A DNA stretch of 64,000 nt from Sthenelais limicola (taxonomy: Eukaryota; Annelida; Polychaeta; Phyllodocida; Sigalionidae). Positions within the stretch are counted from its first letter, which is position 1; the number at the start of each line of letters is the position of its first letter. Shown piece by piece: positions 52,310-63,953 of this stretch. The stretch covers positions 10,228,646 through 10,292,645 of the forward strand of contig OW804100.1 of NCBI GenBank assembly GCA_942159475.1, read 5' to 3'. The translations under genes were made by a program, and so were the position numbers. A model generated the notes under the pieces. The model saw only the letters and a program-made list of their open reading frames with translations, searched no databases and was not told the DNA's origin.

Positions 52310-55300
52310 AGATATCATCACAGACCTTGCTAATCTGTGTGAAGTCAGCGATACAATCTATTGTGCTCTGGCCAGTGCTCCGCCCGGCCTCACTCCAAAT
52401 GGGACTCTACTACAATGAGCCTTCTGCACAAACATCAGGGGATTCAGAGTAGGATTTAATTTTCCCAGGTAGGGATTGAAAATAGAAAAACGGGATAGCA
52501 AATTGAAAACCTGTGAGATTCGGGAAATGGGGTTTATAAAAAATGGGAAAGGGTATTTCTGATATACAAAAATCCACTTGTGATTCATCTCTATACGATA
52601 TTATGCTTTAATTTAAGTTCAAGTTTAATGTTTGTTTTATGTAGATATAAAACTATTTCAGTCTAGTACATCACAGTAACTATCATGCACTTGACATCCG
52701 ACACAAGTGACTGAATTCGAGAAACGTTTCCTTTGGAAACGGAAATTAGTTACATTAAGTTCACACTAATTTGTTAAAATAACATTCAGGAAATAAAGGA
52801 GATTAAAGAGTTGAAGTTGTATGAAGTTTATGTTGTAGTCTTTAACAATCATTAACAAACGTATTTTTGTGAAAGGAAACGCTAGAGAATATTCACATTG
52901 TGGACAAGCGTTTTTTGTATTGAACTGTTAACTGTCATTGGCCTGAATCGTAATGAAAAAAAATGAGTAGGAATGTGAGTATGATGCCTGACTTTCCCGT
53001 CCCCGGGGGTTTCAATCCACAATGTCTGCAGTACAGCATGTATCGAATATCCTTTGGTGCATGCTCTTGTTTATGATAGTGTATGTCATCGAAGGTAGGG
53101 TCATTAAAACTGCTCGAAGCCATCCTTATTTCTGTTTCCATTCAATACCAGAGAAACAGGTTTGTTTTTGTCATTTACTGTGAAGTGTTAGGCAACATGT
53201 ATACCTATGAGCCTTTTTCACAGGACAGGTATGCGAAAATATATCATGTCATATAAAATGGGATTCTAAAGGTTCCCGGACAATAAAGGATGACTCTGCA
53301 ACTGATATATAATTGCCATATGATACGATCGTTTTGCTGCATATGCACCAACCTGGACGATGGTAGAAAAGCTATTTAGGCGTAGCCGACCATTTTATCA
53401 GCTTTCCTGAACCTTAATTAGGCCTACGCAATTTAAAACCCAAACATAATATCCAGGTATCATATTATTGTGTAATCTATTATACCCTTATATATATAAT
53501 AACCAGTCATTTGCATGTCCCACAAATACATATTATATCATTGATATAGATAGCTTACTGACTTTGGTCTTCTATCTGTCTGGTACCAAAATTCCACGTC
53601 CTCTTGGAGTGAAAGGAATGGGTTGGCAACCGCGGCATGTGTAGATTCTTCTGAATAACAATGCTGAGACTGAAGCCAAATATAGGCCACGTCACAGCCA
53701 GCTGTTCTTGGAAGCAGTATCCAGTGGCTCTCATGGCCGGAGGTTTTTTTAGTCCGCCATGTTGCAATGTGTGTACGTCTCAAAATATATTACTTACTGT
53801 ATCATAGGGAGGCAACAATTTAATCAAAGCAAGACGTCCATGACATTGAAACAAAAGGAAGATAAACCTCCCCCCAGAACAGTTTCTACATATTAAAACT
53901 GTTCATTATCGGAAGTCATATTTCGGTAGAACAGGTTAATGAGCATATTGAATTTTACCATATTAAAGTTTAAGGCTATTTTGACTTGACGTTACTGAAT
54001 AACGTTTGTTTGCACAAATCATTTATATTGTAGACTAGATTACGCCATTGCGTCGTCTGGCTAACGACCCTAGGCTGTTATCAGATCACCAATAGTGTAG
54101 CTGACGTTCCAAACATACACCCATCCTTGTGAAGGATTTAGATTAACTTCAGTGAAATGTATGTATTGCAAATTATAGTTATGCTTAGAAATCAGCAAAC
54201 AAGCGAAAGGAATAAATCATTAGTTCATATTTACTGCAGGTACGATAAGGGTATCAGACAGAAGTATCGATGTTATACCGGTGGTCCGTGTCAAACAACA
54301 CTAGTACTATAGAATCGTCCCCGGTCTTGAGATAATATAAATAATGATGTGAATAATATCATGTTTGTTTGTAAGGTTTACATGTAGAGAATATCGAGGC
54401 TGACCTTTTATGAATATGGACCAGATTGTGCCAAACATTCTTCATTCAAGCAGCAATACTTGAGCCATCCATCATTTATCTTTGTAATACGATCTTGCGG
54501 AAGAGTTTGTTTGACTTCGGAGGTAAACACGAGACCTTCAAGATTCCCTTTCCTGTCACTAGATGCTCTAGAGTAGTCTATTGACTTTCGCGCAATCCAT
54601 CGCGCAACAAGCGCATACCCAAACTTTGAGTAATGCATTCACATCGCAAGTTCAGAGGATGGAATTCGAAGGTCAATACTCAGAGCTTTGTAAAATGTAA
54701 TGAATATGAATTTAAAAAATAACATACATGGATGCAATATGTGTACTCTATACATTCATGAATTTTCTCTGATGAATCAGCATTCTATTTTTATACTAAG
54801 TATCGTGTGTTTTGTGTCGGGAACGTTTACGAGTCCCCTTAGTTTGGTTATGGTCTATAGTTTTAAATACTAAGGCATTATTTTATATACCTTTTGATCC
54901 ATGTTTCTCAGATTCCCTGACAAGATAAATGCTTGTCAATATGATATGGTTTTGATGTAATTTCTCCGACCACAGGTTTTACATTAATCAATGGTTCATC
55001 TTCACATTCTTCGGTTCCCTCCAGAGGCTACTCCTTTTAAAGAACCAATCAAGGCCTTGTTCCTGCAGACATCCATCAATAATAAATGTAAATAAATTGC
55101 ACTAAGGAAGGAATATCAAATTTTCCTTAATCTAATTTTATGGAGGTGGGGAATTAAACAGCCAAATCGATTACCGACCCATCGATGAGGTTTTGCTTCG
55201 TTGAATACGAAAAATGGTTTTCGGACGAATTTTTAATTGTATTTAGACAAAACCGTTTTAAACGAAAGAGGTGCCAATAATTCTCGCAGTTAGATTTATT

Positions 55301-58300
55301 TGCACTGTGTCAAAACAGCACTAAGCTGACTAAAACGTGTTGTCTCTGTGGAACGCAAACAGTAGGTCCTAGAGGCCGAAAGTTTAGACCAAAGAAATGA
55401 AAAAGATATACTGGCTTAAATTTAAGTGTTTTTCACATTTTCGCACCAAACATCAACATAGAAATTTGTCAAGTAATCATTGGATACGATCGTTCATAAC
55501 TAACTGACATTAGGTATTCAAGTTTCGTAGCGCAGTTCAAGATGAACAACACTATGTAACCTCTCGTGACATGCATGCGATGGTCAGGTGGAATTGGTCA
55601 GCAAAGAAACCAGACGGTGGTTCTCTAAAAGTACAAATGCCATGGGGCGAAAACTGCTTTGCAAGCAATAATCCAATAGTGTTTTAGTAGTTTTTACCTC
55701 AAGAAGATGAGGGAAGGATGCCTCAACCATGCCTAATTAAACTGGGAACGGACAACATGTAAGAAAGGATGTAACGAGATAAGGAATGTTTTTATCTCAC
55801 AAAAACCTACTGTCATTTAACGATGACATGATTTCTATTATTCCTATTCTATTTATGATTATTTGTTAAGGAGTCCTATCAGTATTACACACACCCAATA
55901 TAGTTTACACTGTACAGATAAACACATTATTCTAATTAGTTCTAAGGAATAAGAACTTTTCTCCTTCCCCTCCGCCACATATGTACATATCCACACATAT
56001 TGTGCAACGAAATATGTTGGGACCAGATATCCTCATAAAACAAAACATGGAATTATTTTCGTGGCAATCAGCATTGCTTATTAAGTCATTCATCTCGAAA
56101 GGGCACAGATACAGTCAAAGAAGTATATACCTAGATGAAATAAATTGTCTATCAGAACAGGGGAAGTAATAACCAACATTGTTTTACTCGCCAAAAGCGA
56201 CCTAAGAAGTGGCCAGATGTATACGACCATGTACATACATACATTAGCTTAAAGATTTGAGAAGATGGAATCCATATCATTCTTGTTTGTATAATGTCTA
56301 TCAGGTGCCATGTTTTGAATGGCAATTGTATATAAAGCTATATATATGGATTGTCCTCTTGAAGATATGATAAGCTGTAATGAAGCCATGAACAAGGATT
56401 GGACTGAAACCACATACTATGAGGTTTATTTTTTACCATATAAACAGTTTCATAAAAGTAGAAAAAGTTTTTTTTAAACGTGCGTGCAGCTTGGGAGATG
56501 GGCGTGGAGTGTATTTGTTATTAGTGAATGGAAGGGCGTGGGATTATGACGTGGCGTCACCAAGGGGCGTGGCCCTCGCCACTGTTACCATGTTCCCGAT
56601 CCAATATAGGCGGTGACGTATCACCTTCACATATATACGGAACATCTAAAATCTGAACCGTGTCAATAGTATCCTTAATAGACCTCAATATCATACGAAT
56701 CCTCCAACCAATCCCCTGCACCAGGGAGATATCAATTATATCCTCCCATTAGCATAACATAACCATCATCTACACAGTATAGGCAACATTATATGTATTA
56801 CACACGCCCGATGTGCTAACTAATTGTGGCGTAGTTTCTACCCTGACTTGATTCTGACATTCTCTTCTAAATTCTATTCTGTATTCTGTGTTGCCTTCCT
56901 TATCCTATTCCTTATACATTCATTGGGGGAAAACGCCAACGAGCCGCTAATTAAAAGTTCTCAAAACAATTTGGGCATAACCAATAGGAAATTTAAAAAC
57001 GTCCTTATTGGTGTATTATTTCATTTCTGAACTCGTGTTGCACTAAACCCACACAAAATAAAACACGCAGGAATCAGAGGGTCTCAGGTGGTGGTAGGCT
57101 CGGCTGGACTTGAATGCCTAATTTGAACAAAGAGATTCTCCGTTAAATTCAAATAGCATGATTTGAATGTCTAAATTGTTCCATATTTCAAAGCACTTGA
57201 AGAAAGTAAACATTCTAGCTATGGGCTAAATATTCTCGATATTTTTAAATGCATTACTTGGATATCTAGGATCTCCCTTTCTGTCGACTGGACGTCATTC
57301 ATTTTCCATGAAAAGTACAGGAGAATATAAAGCGTGCAACATAAATGTAATACATCTTGTAGTGTTCAATACAAAAACGAATAGGGCCTATATTTTTAGT
57401 CAAAAAATTGGGCGATCACTCAGCGAAGTTGCGTGGACAAAGAACGTTGTGTTGACGAAAAGATTCCTCTCTTGTTTTTCTGGCCGACACTTCTTGCCAT
57501 TGTTTCCATGAGGTTACTTCCTCGGACCAAGTTCAGCTTACTGCTGCCTCCATCATAAAAAGAAGACGAACAGCGTTAATCTCGGAACTTCCTTGCCAAG
57601 CTTTTTTCCCTTTAAGTCTTGACAAATCGAACATTTTGGTGGAATTCATCGGACTTCCGTCGCCATTGAGTATTGGGATAATTTGTAACCAACGAGCAAT
57701 CAGCACTGGAATTCAGAGATCTAAAAAGATAATGATACAAGTTAGTTTGAGTTCTGGCTGTGGTGATTTTGCGAAGGAATTAGACATTAGGGACAGTTAT
57801 TTGTCTCCTAGTCAGCCAACTTTATTTTTGCGCTCTGTCCCTGTGTAATCTGTAGGAGAAGAAAAAAATAAACGTTTTAATCACGTATGAAACTTTCCTT
57901 TCATTGGCCATAGTATGACTAGAAAACTCTCATTTCGTTGAAGACCTGCTTCTTAGCGAACAGCGGAAATCACTTCCTATTTTGGAAAGGACTGTACTCA
58001 GAGCAAACGTGGGTGGACGAAGGGGGAATGGGATAGTCACATAAACAGTGTTAATGCCATATACCCAATACAAACTTTGACATTGTGCCTAGAAAATTCC
58101 ATGAGCATCGCCAAAATAAATGGGAGTACATATTAGGAACTACGGGTACATAATACTTTTCACCTACAAATTTAGAACACTATCCACGAGAGAAAATCTG
58201 TTGTTGTTGCCTGCGTCATAATGACATGGAAAACCACAAGGGATATATTGCCAGTGCGTAACTGAACTATATTATTCAAAATAATAAGTACGTAAAACAA

Positions 58301-58320
58301 TCCTTTCCTATACCTTTAAA
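52310..58320. other. no gene seen
   Basis: About 6 kb of AT-rich sequence. A GC-richer patch at 56490-56625 has GGGCGTGG and TGACG motifs but no gene beside it. The paired minus-strand frames at 53538-53783 overlap in two frames without motif support. Confidence 0.55.
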
Positions 58321-58322
58321 TA

Positions 58323-59500
58323 GGGGGTGTTTCATAAAAAAAAAGTCGAAATCGTACGATATAAGATATATCTATATTATTACTATATAAGATGTATCAT
58401 ACGATGTATCTTACAATATAAGATAATGTCTTAAAGGTCACTAGTCTGTTTTAAAGAAGAATTCTATAAATTCTGTGCCCTAAATAAATCATAGTTTTCT
58501 CAGGACACGATTAGTTATCCTAAAGTATAAGACAATATCTTATGTAAGAGAAATTCGTACGAAAATACGATTACAAAAAAAGATACTTTCAAATGATCCT
58601 ACACCTCATATAGTAGCATAAACCATATTTTTACGAGGGAATTTACAACAACTTTAGACCAGCTATAAATTCTTCATGAATTAGAGATATTTGTAATGTA
58701 CATTATCCTGTAGAGGGAGTTGTTGTTGTTGTTGGTACTTTTATTAATCAAATGGACTATGTCGGCGGGTCTAAGCTCCCATTTTGTTGGGAGGATTTCA
58801 AGCCCTGCCGGACACGGATGGTGAAACATATGAAGGTAAAGGTAACAATCCGCCAACACGTCAACGACATGAGGGCGGCCTTTACTTCTTGTGGTTTGGG
58901 GACAGTAGTCAGGCATTTGCAGCCAGATGGAGCTCCAGCGGTACAACAGCGCTGAATGCTAAGTAGCCCTGATATACGGGGCAAGGACTAAAGATGTCAT
59001 AAACTTAAATATAATACATATTTATATGAATACAACCATTTATTAGGTGGGTGGTTGGTTCGTGTGAACATGAGTAATTTGACCGAAATAGCATATATGA
59101 ACTATAATAGCCTATAACAACAGCTACTATTTTCAATTAGATGACCAATCACAATTCAATCACAACAAGTTTGATTGACCCAATGCTCTTAGTACAATGT
59201 TTCTAGATATAGATATGCGATCTTCTATACGAGGTATCTCACGAGTAAGAGGATACCTTAAATGGGTATCTCAGGAGTGAGAGGATATCTTAAATTACCA
59301 CTGAATGTACAATACATCGTTGAAATGCTCGTACACATAGGATACGTTCTTAGGTATTGTGGTTTATTAATTAAGGGCCAGAGCAACTAATGCTATTTTG
59401 TTGATTAAAATCCCTAAATGTTTACGATATCTTAAACCCATATACGGCCGTCTTAAATTTAAGATTAGGTCGTACGACTTTTTTTTTATGAAACACACCC
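58323..59500. mobile_element. TA-flanked MITE-like element, about 1.18 kb
   Basis: The terminal inverted repeats are about 25 bp: GGGGGTGTTTCAT then an A-run and GTCG on the left, with the complement ending ATGAAACACACCC on the right. TA dinucleotides flank both ends (58321-58322 and 59501-59502), as in Tc1/mariner-type insertions. It has no transposase ORF. The interior is AT-rich with many ATAAGATAT and CGTACGA motifs. It overlaps the first unit of a larger tandem duplication (58440-60430), so the order of events is unclear. Confidence 0.65.
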
Positions 59501-60430
59501 TAGTTTTGTACTCTCATAGTGTAGCTAAGTATCAGCAATATTCTTTTTCTAGTAATGTTCTAGTTTCCTCAATAAAACACGGTTATCTCAGGAGATATTT
59601 ATATGTCCTAAAGTATAAGATATAATCATATGTAAGAGGAGTCGTATGAAAATACATTATTTTACGATATAAGACACTTTTAAATGATCCTACATCTATC
59701 ATTGTAGCATTTCCCATAGTTATACGAGAGCATTTACAGCACCCTTGGACCAGCTATAAATATCCTCGTTAGTTTGAGAATTGGTCGTATGTTTGTAATG
59801 TACATCTGTAAATGGAGCCATTTTACCCAAATAACATAATATGAACTATAACAGCCTGTAACAACATAAACCTTTTTCGATTAAATGATCACGTATAAAC
59901 AAAACAATAAATCATAACAACTTTGATTGACTCAATACAATTAGTACATTGTCTCAATATGTACTGTACAGTCCTGGCTTCAGCCCCACAGCAGTGATAC
60001 CGATCTCCATCCTCTCTGTATATAAATTAATTTTCTCTTCACCATAAATTGCTAAGGTGTCAGGGAACAGGGCTCTAGAAGCTAAACTGTACACGGGGTT
60101 TGTGTTATTTTGATGTGTGTGTGTGTGAGGGCTTAGATTGCCTAGACTATACATCGTCGGACGCCTCACTGATGCCACATATAGTTGTGGTTAGGCCCGC
60201 CGGTCCACTCGGTCATGGGCTACTGCAATCGGCCGAAATCGGCCGCGAAATCGACTTCAAACCAAGGACTGTGTATACGATATACTATCGGGGGTATCTC
60301 AGGAATGAGAAGATAATCTTTAATTATGAATGAATGTAAGATACATCGTCGAAATGTTTGCGCATATAGGAACATTTCTTAAATAGTGTGCCACAACAAC
60401 CAATATCTTTTTGTTAATGAACATCTCTGA
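58440..60430. repeat. diverged tandem duplication, two units of about 1.0-1.1 kb
   Basis: Sequence in about 58490-59420 recurs in order at about 59570-60430. Examples are GTAAGAG followed by TCGTA(C/T)GAAAATAC (58546 and 59633), GACCAGCTATAAAT, TTTGATTGAC(C/T)CAAT, and the block with ATACATCGT(T/C)GAAATG (59303 and 60333). The offset drifts from about 1087 to 1030 bp because of indels. Unit 1 carries a more GC-rich insert (about 58735-58980) absent from unit 2; its short open frames match nothing I know. Confidence 0.65.
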
Positions 60431-60566
60431 GGAAATGGTGAAATAAATATTATATCTACATTATTTCATCCATTCAATTACCGATTCAGACCGTAATTAA
60501 CAGTTTTATAACGACCATCGTAAATAGTAACATACTTCTTAAAAACAGTCTTAAGTTTACCATTTA

Positions 60567-60661
60567 CATATGTTGGGGCTTCTGGAGATCTAGATACTGG
60601 AAATAGATAACGTAACAAGGAGTGGCCATGAACCCCAGCGGAGCTAAGGTTTATTTTTACC
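60567..60661 (-). repeat. split direct repeat B2, putative 3' terminus of the Ngaro-like element
   Basis: This is the second copy of the 95-bp repeat at 60965-61059, in the same orientation. Beyond base 60566 the two copies no longer match, so I place the 3' end of the element here. Confidence 0.85.
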
Positions 60662-60964
60662 CTATACATATCACAATATATATAAGCAAAATACATGTCA
60701 ATAAATATATACAGACATACACAGACAAAAATATATAAATTCTCAGAAATGTAAGAAAAATTTTTTTTTTAAAAGACAAGATTTCTCGTGTAAGCACCTC
60801 TATATCTGTCGAGAGATGGAGGGAAAGTGAGGGTTCCTCCAGGTGGAACGATGAGTGGGGGGAGGGGCGTGCATTGATTGGTTCACAGGACGCACGCCTG
60901 AAAGGTGCGTCATAATAGTCATTGTTGCGTCACCCCAAATATATTCACCGATGTCTCGATTCTG
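60662..60964 (-). repeat. spacer A2 between the two B repeats
   Basis: This 303-bp non-coding segment lies between the identical B repeats. It contains an A/T-rich tract (60710-60775) and a G-rich stretch (60850-60880). In the Ngaro/PAT layout it should be repeated as A1 at the element's 5' end, outside this window. Confidence 0.6.
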
Positions 60965-61059
60965 CATATGTTGGGGCTTCTGGAGATCTAGATACTGGAA
61001 ATAGATAACGTAACAAGGAGTGGCCATGAACCCCAGCGGAGCTAAGGTTTATTTTTACC
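60965..61059 (-). repeat. split direct repeat B1 of the Ngaro-like element
   Basis: This 95-bp sequence begins CATATGTTGGGG on the + strand and ends TTATTTTTACC. By eye it is identical to 60567-60661. It lies 22 bp past the recombinase stop codon. Identity of the two copies fits recent generation by one replication cycle. Confidence 0.9.
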
Positions 61060-61081
61060 AAAGGGCCAAACCGAAGACAAG

Positions 61082-62080
61082 TTATAATTTTTCCAGAGCC
61101 TGAGCAACTACATCCTCACCCCTGAGTTGCTCCACAGGTGAAGTGACTAAATAAGCGTCCACTGCTGAAGACATCCAATGTCCTCTACTTTTAATCACAT
61201 TACGGGGAATCCCTAGTGCACACATGAAGGAAGCTCCTCCTCTACGGAAGGAATGAGATGAATAAGAGCCATTAATACCAGCCCTTGACAGAAGATACTT
61301 GAGTTTCCCAGCCAGCATATCATAAGTTAAACTAGGCACAGTTTTACAAGAAAAAAGCTGAGCAGCAGAGGGCATTGGTTGATCCAATAGCTTTCTAACC
61401 CAGAATACTGCACACAGTCTCTTTGATGAAACAGGTTTAACATATATGTAGAAGGGCTTCTCAGATGTCTTTGAAGTGTTTATCCTCACAGACATGACTT
61501 CACCACAAAATTTAATGTCCTTGCGGAGAAGCATGTGAGTAGAATATATGATGTGGCTAACACGTACCAATGTCCTGAACATGAAGACAAAGGCTGACCA
61601 GTTCAGAAGATCCAAATCCTCATGTCTGTCAACATGAGGGAATAACTTTAATAACAAAGCAGGAGTCATGGGTAAAGCTTTGCATGATGAGGCAACATCC
61701 AAGTTCTTTATACCCTTTAACACACTTTTCACACTTGGATTAGATAAAGTCACAGAAGGGAAGTCATGTAACCTAGCATAGGCTACCACTCCTGCCAAAT
61801 AGGTAGATACTGACGAGAACTTCATAGAAGCAGACAGGAAGGCTGCAAACGAGTTCAGCTTCACAGGAGTGATAGGCAAGAGTGGGGTATTATTCCTCTT
61901 CAGAAAATTGCAGAATAGAGTCCACTGACGAGCTCTCTGAGTCCTTGTGGAGGCCGCCAGGGATCTCTCCTTGAGCTCCAGGATCTTTGCTGACCACTTC
62001 TGAAGACCTGGAGCACATGAAATTAGTATTATTGACACAACACAAATCTGCCGCACCAAGAGACTCTGGGATAGCAGCAC
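61082..62080 (-). CDS. tyrosine recombinase (phage-integrase type) of the Ngaro-like retrotransposon
   Basis: This 332-residue recombinase would integrate the circular DNA copy of the element, the role that DDE integrases play in LTR retrotransposons. An N-terminal helical core-binding region (about 40-130) is followed by the catalytic domain (about 135-315). The tyrosine-recombinase signature is visible: Arg173 in LVRVSH, His276 and Arg279 in HSFRRGG, His301 in RGHW, and the nucleophile candidate Tyr310 in DAYLV. The first Met lies inside the RT ORF, in the +1 frame relative to it. The real N-terminus could therefore be later (the first 40 residues look unlike the family), or the protein could be made by frameshift, splicing or reinitiation; the sequence does not decide. 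The stop is only 22 bp from the first 95-bp direct repeat. The ORF is intact. Confidence 0.93.
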   Translation of the reverse strand: MLLSQSLLVRQICVVSIILISCAPGLQKWSAKILELKERSLAASTRTQRARQWTLFCNFLKRNNTPLLPITPVKLNSFAAFLSASMKFSSVSTYLAGVVAYARLHDFPSVTLSNPSVKSVLKGIKNLDVASSCKALPMTPALLLKLFPHVDRHEDLDLLNWSAFVFMFRTLVRVSHIIYSTHMLLRKDIKFCGEVMSVRINTSKTSEKPFYIYVKPVSSKRLCAVFWVRKLLDQPMPSAAQLFSCKTVPSLTYDMLAGKLKYLLSRAGINGSYSSHSFRRGGASFMCALGIPRNVIKSRGHWMSSAVDAYLVTSPVEQLRGEDVVAQALEKL

Positions 62081-63953
62081 CTGATGTCAAATAAGGTAAC
62101 CGTGACAGTGCATCTGCAACCAGGTTGTTGTTCGTATTAATGTACCTTGGCAACAGTACAATGTCATATATAAAACACATCCAATAAAGTTCATATAACC
62201 AAGCCATGCATTGATGACTGGTGCTAGATCCATTTCTCAACATGCATATCACCTGGGTGTTGTCAATAAAGCATAGAAGAGACAAGCCCCTCAACACAGG
62301 ACCCCACCTCCTAATGCCCACCACTATAGGGTACAGCTCCTGAATGTTAATGTTTGAAGCTAGATGAGACTCCATCGGTGCAGGGTAAATATGGGTGGCA
62401 ATGTTCATACATGCAGGAATAGTCTCCTCCTTCCAAGGCCCTGCTAGCCAATCATTACCAAGATAGGCTGCATAACCTTTTGATGATGAATCTGATACCA
62501 TAGGTAGATAATATGTGTCCCTCTTCAGGAGACATTTTCCATTAAACACTTTTGAAAATGACCACCACCATGCTAAATCCATGTGAGCTTCCTCAGACAA
62601 AGGAGACTTGTTAAGTTTTTTAGCCAGCATAACTTTGTAGAGATCAAAGAACCTCCTACAAAAAGTTCTTCCACCAGGGAAAACTGTGGAACAATGAGCA
62701 ATATAACCACATAAACGCTCAAGTTCTTTCTTTCTAATATACTTGCTAGCTGAAACTGACTTTAGCAGAGATGACAACTTCTTAATCTTCTCCTCCGGGA
62801 GGGACAGAGTCATATTGCCAGTATCTAGAAGAAAACCTAAGTAGATACACTGCCTTGAGGGGGAGGTGACCTTCTTCCAAGCAATATGGAAACCAAGGTA
62901 ACGTAGCAGGGCTATGAGATCATCCCTCATAGACACACACATATCTAAAGAGGTGCTTGCCACAAAAAAGTCATCCAGGTAATTTACTACAGGACATTTA
63001 TACAAGCAAAACATACATAGAGCAACAAAATTTGAGATGGAATTGAAAATACATGGACCAGTACGCAAGCCAAAACATAACCTGTTGTCTACAAATAATT
63101 GGGATTTTCCTTCAATTTCCCATCTAAAACCACAATATTGACGGTGGTCCGGATTAATGGCAACAGCTCTGTATGCCGATTTAATGTCAATTACAGACAT
63201 ATAATAATCATGTTCAACCATATCAACAGCATCATGTACAGAGTTATAAGAAAATTCATGGACAAGGGTTTCACAATGGTCATTTACAGATCTATATAAG
63301 GGCCTACTACAGTCTGTTATGGGTCTAAGCCCACCATCTGGCTTAGGAACAGCACCTAAAGCATGAATACAGGTAGGAATATAATCAACTGCAGATATAA
63401 ACCCTTCAGCAAGTTCATTTTTAACAATAGAATCCATCTTTTCTTTGTACACAGGATCAAGAATAGAATTGTAATTTTCACAGTCATATGAGTCAACATG
63501 AGAATCAATAACATCAAAACCATCAACAATGCCGAAAAATACATCGATATAACTACCGATACGATCACAAGGTAACGAGAATAACAAATACGCACAGCGG
63601 CATGGCATAAGCTGGGTCGTACAATCTCCCAATACATGCGTACATTCACAATAACCTCGCGCACACGCAGAATAAACATCCACGACCCTACCTTGCGGGG
63701 ACATAGGCGAAGTAAATATGCGAAAATCATCGCTAATATCGTCATTAGAATCACGAAAAACGGAAACAGACTGACAAATGTCACTATAAATACCTTGATC
63801 AAGAGTATTTTCGTCAGAAACAGCTATCGGAGAAGCAGCAGGAAATAAATCGTCTGTCGAACTCGATACAATACATGAACTTTCGCCATTGGCGGCCATG
63901 ACGGTTCTCGCCGACTCAACGAGAGAATGCGATACATCCGGTATATCTTCCAT
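61890..63953 (-). CDS. Ngaro/DIRS-like reverse transcriptase-RNase H polyprotein (ORF open past right edge)
   Basis: This is the replication ORF of a tyrosine-recombinase retrotransposon; it copies the element's RNA into DNA. From the first in-window Met it is 687 residues. Residues 90-130 are a Cys-rich stretch of unknown role. The RT domain is about residues 195-375: SVIDIKSAYR (253-262, catalytic Asp256), FGLRTGP (294-300) and the active-site YLDD (325-328). RNase H follows at about 485-620, with Asp488 (VSDSSS), Glu539 (IQEL), Asp564 (CFIDNTQ) and Asp614 (NNLVADALSR). There is no room for the adenine-methylase domain of DIRS1/PAT elements before the stop, which favours the Ngaro group. 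The frame stays open upstream of the Met to base 64000, so the true start and any gag ORF lie outside. The 3' end overlaps the recombinase ORF by 191 bp. No stop or frameshift is visible. Confidence 0.93.
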   Translation of the reverse strand: MEDIPDVSHSLVESARTVMAANGESSCIVSSSTDDLFPAASPIAVSDENTLDQGIYSDICQSVSVFRDSNDDISDDFRIFTSPMSPQGRVVDVYSACARGYCECTHVLGDCTTQLMPCRCAYLLFSLPCDRIGSYIDVFFGIVDGFDVIDSHVDSYDCENYNSILDPVYKEKMDSIVKNELAEGFISAVDYIPTCIHALGAVPKPDGGLRPITDCSRPLYRSVNDHCETLVHEFSYNSVHDAVDMVEHDYYMSVIDIKSAYRAVAINPDHRQYCGFRWEIEGKSQLFVDNRLCFGLRTGPCIFNSISNFVALCMFCLYKCPVVNYLDDFFVASTSLDMCVSMRDDLIALLRYLGFHIAWKKVTSPSRQCIYLGFLLDTGNMTLSLPEEKIKKLSSLLKSVSASKYIRKKELERLCGYIAHCSTVFPGGRTFCRRFFDLYKVMLAKKLNKSPLSEEAHMDLAWWWSFSKVFNGKCLLKRDTYYLPMVSDSSSKGYAAYLGNDWLAGPWKEETIPACMNIATHIYPAPMESHLASNINIQELYPIVVGIRRWGPVLRGLSLLCFIDNTQVICMLRNGSSTSHQCMAWLYELYWMCFIYDIVLLPRYINTNNNLVADALSRLPYLTSGAAIPESLGAADLCCVNNTNFMCSRSSEVVSKDPGAQGEIPGGLHKDSESSSVDSILQFSEEE

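Noticed and set aside
53538..53783. two overlapping minus-strand frames in a GC-richer patch
   Set aside because: Both frames are open by chance, with no recognisable domain or splice sites.
56490..56625. possible CpG-type promoter (GGGCGTGG and TGACG motifs)
   Set aside because: No downstream exon could be supported, so a promoter call would be guesswork.
63356..63802. 148-residue frame within the RT ORF
   Set aside because: An overlapping-frame shadow of the reverse transcriptase ORF; hydrophobic by frame shift only.
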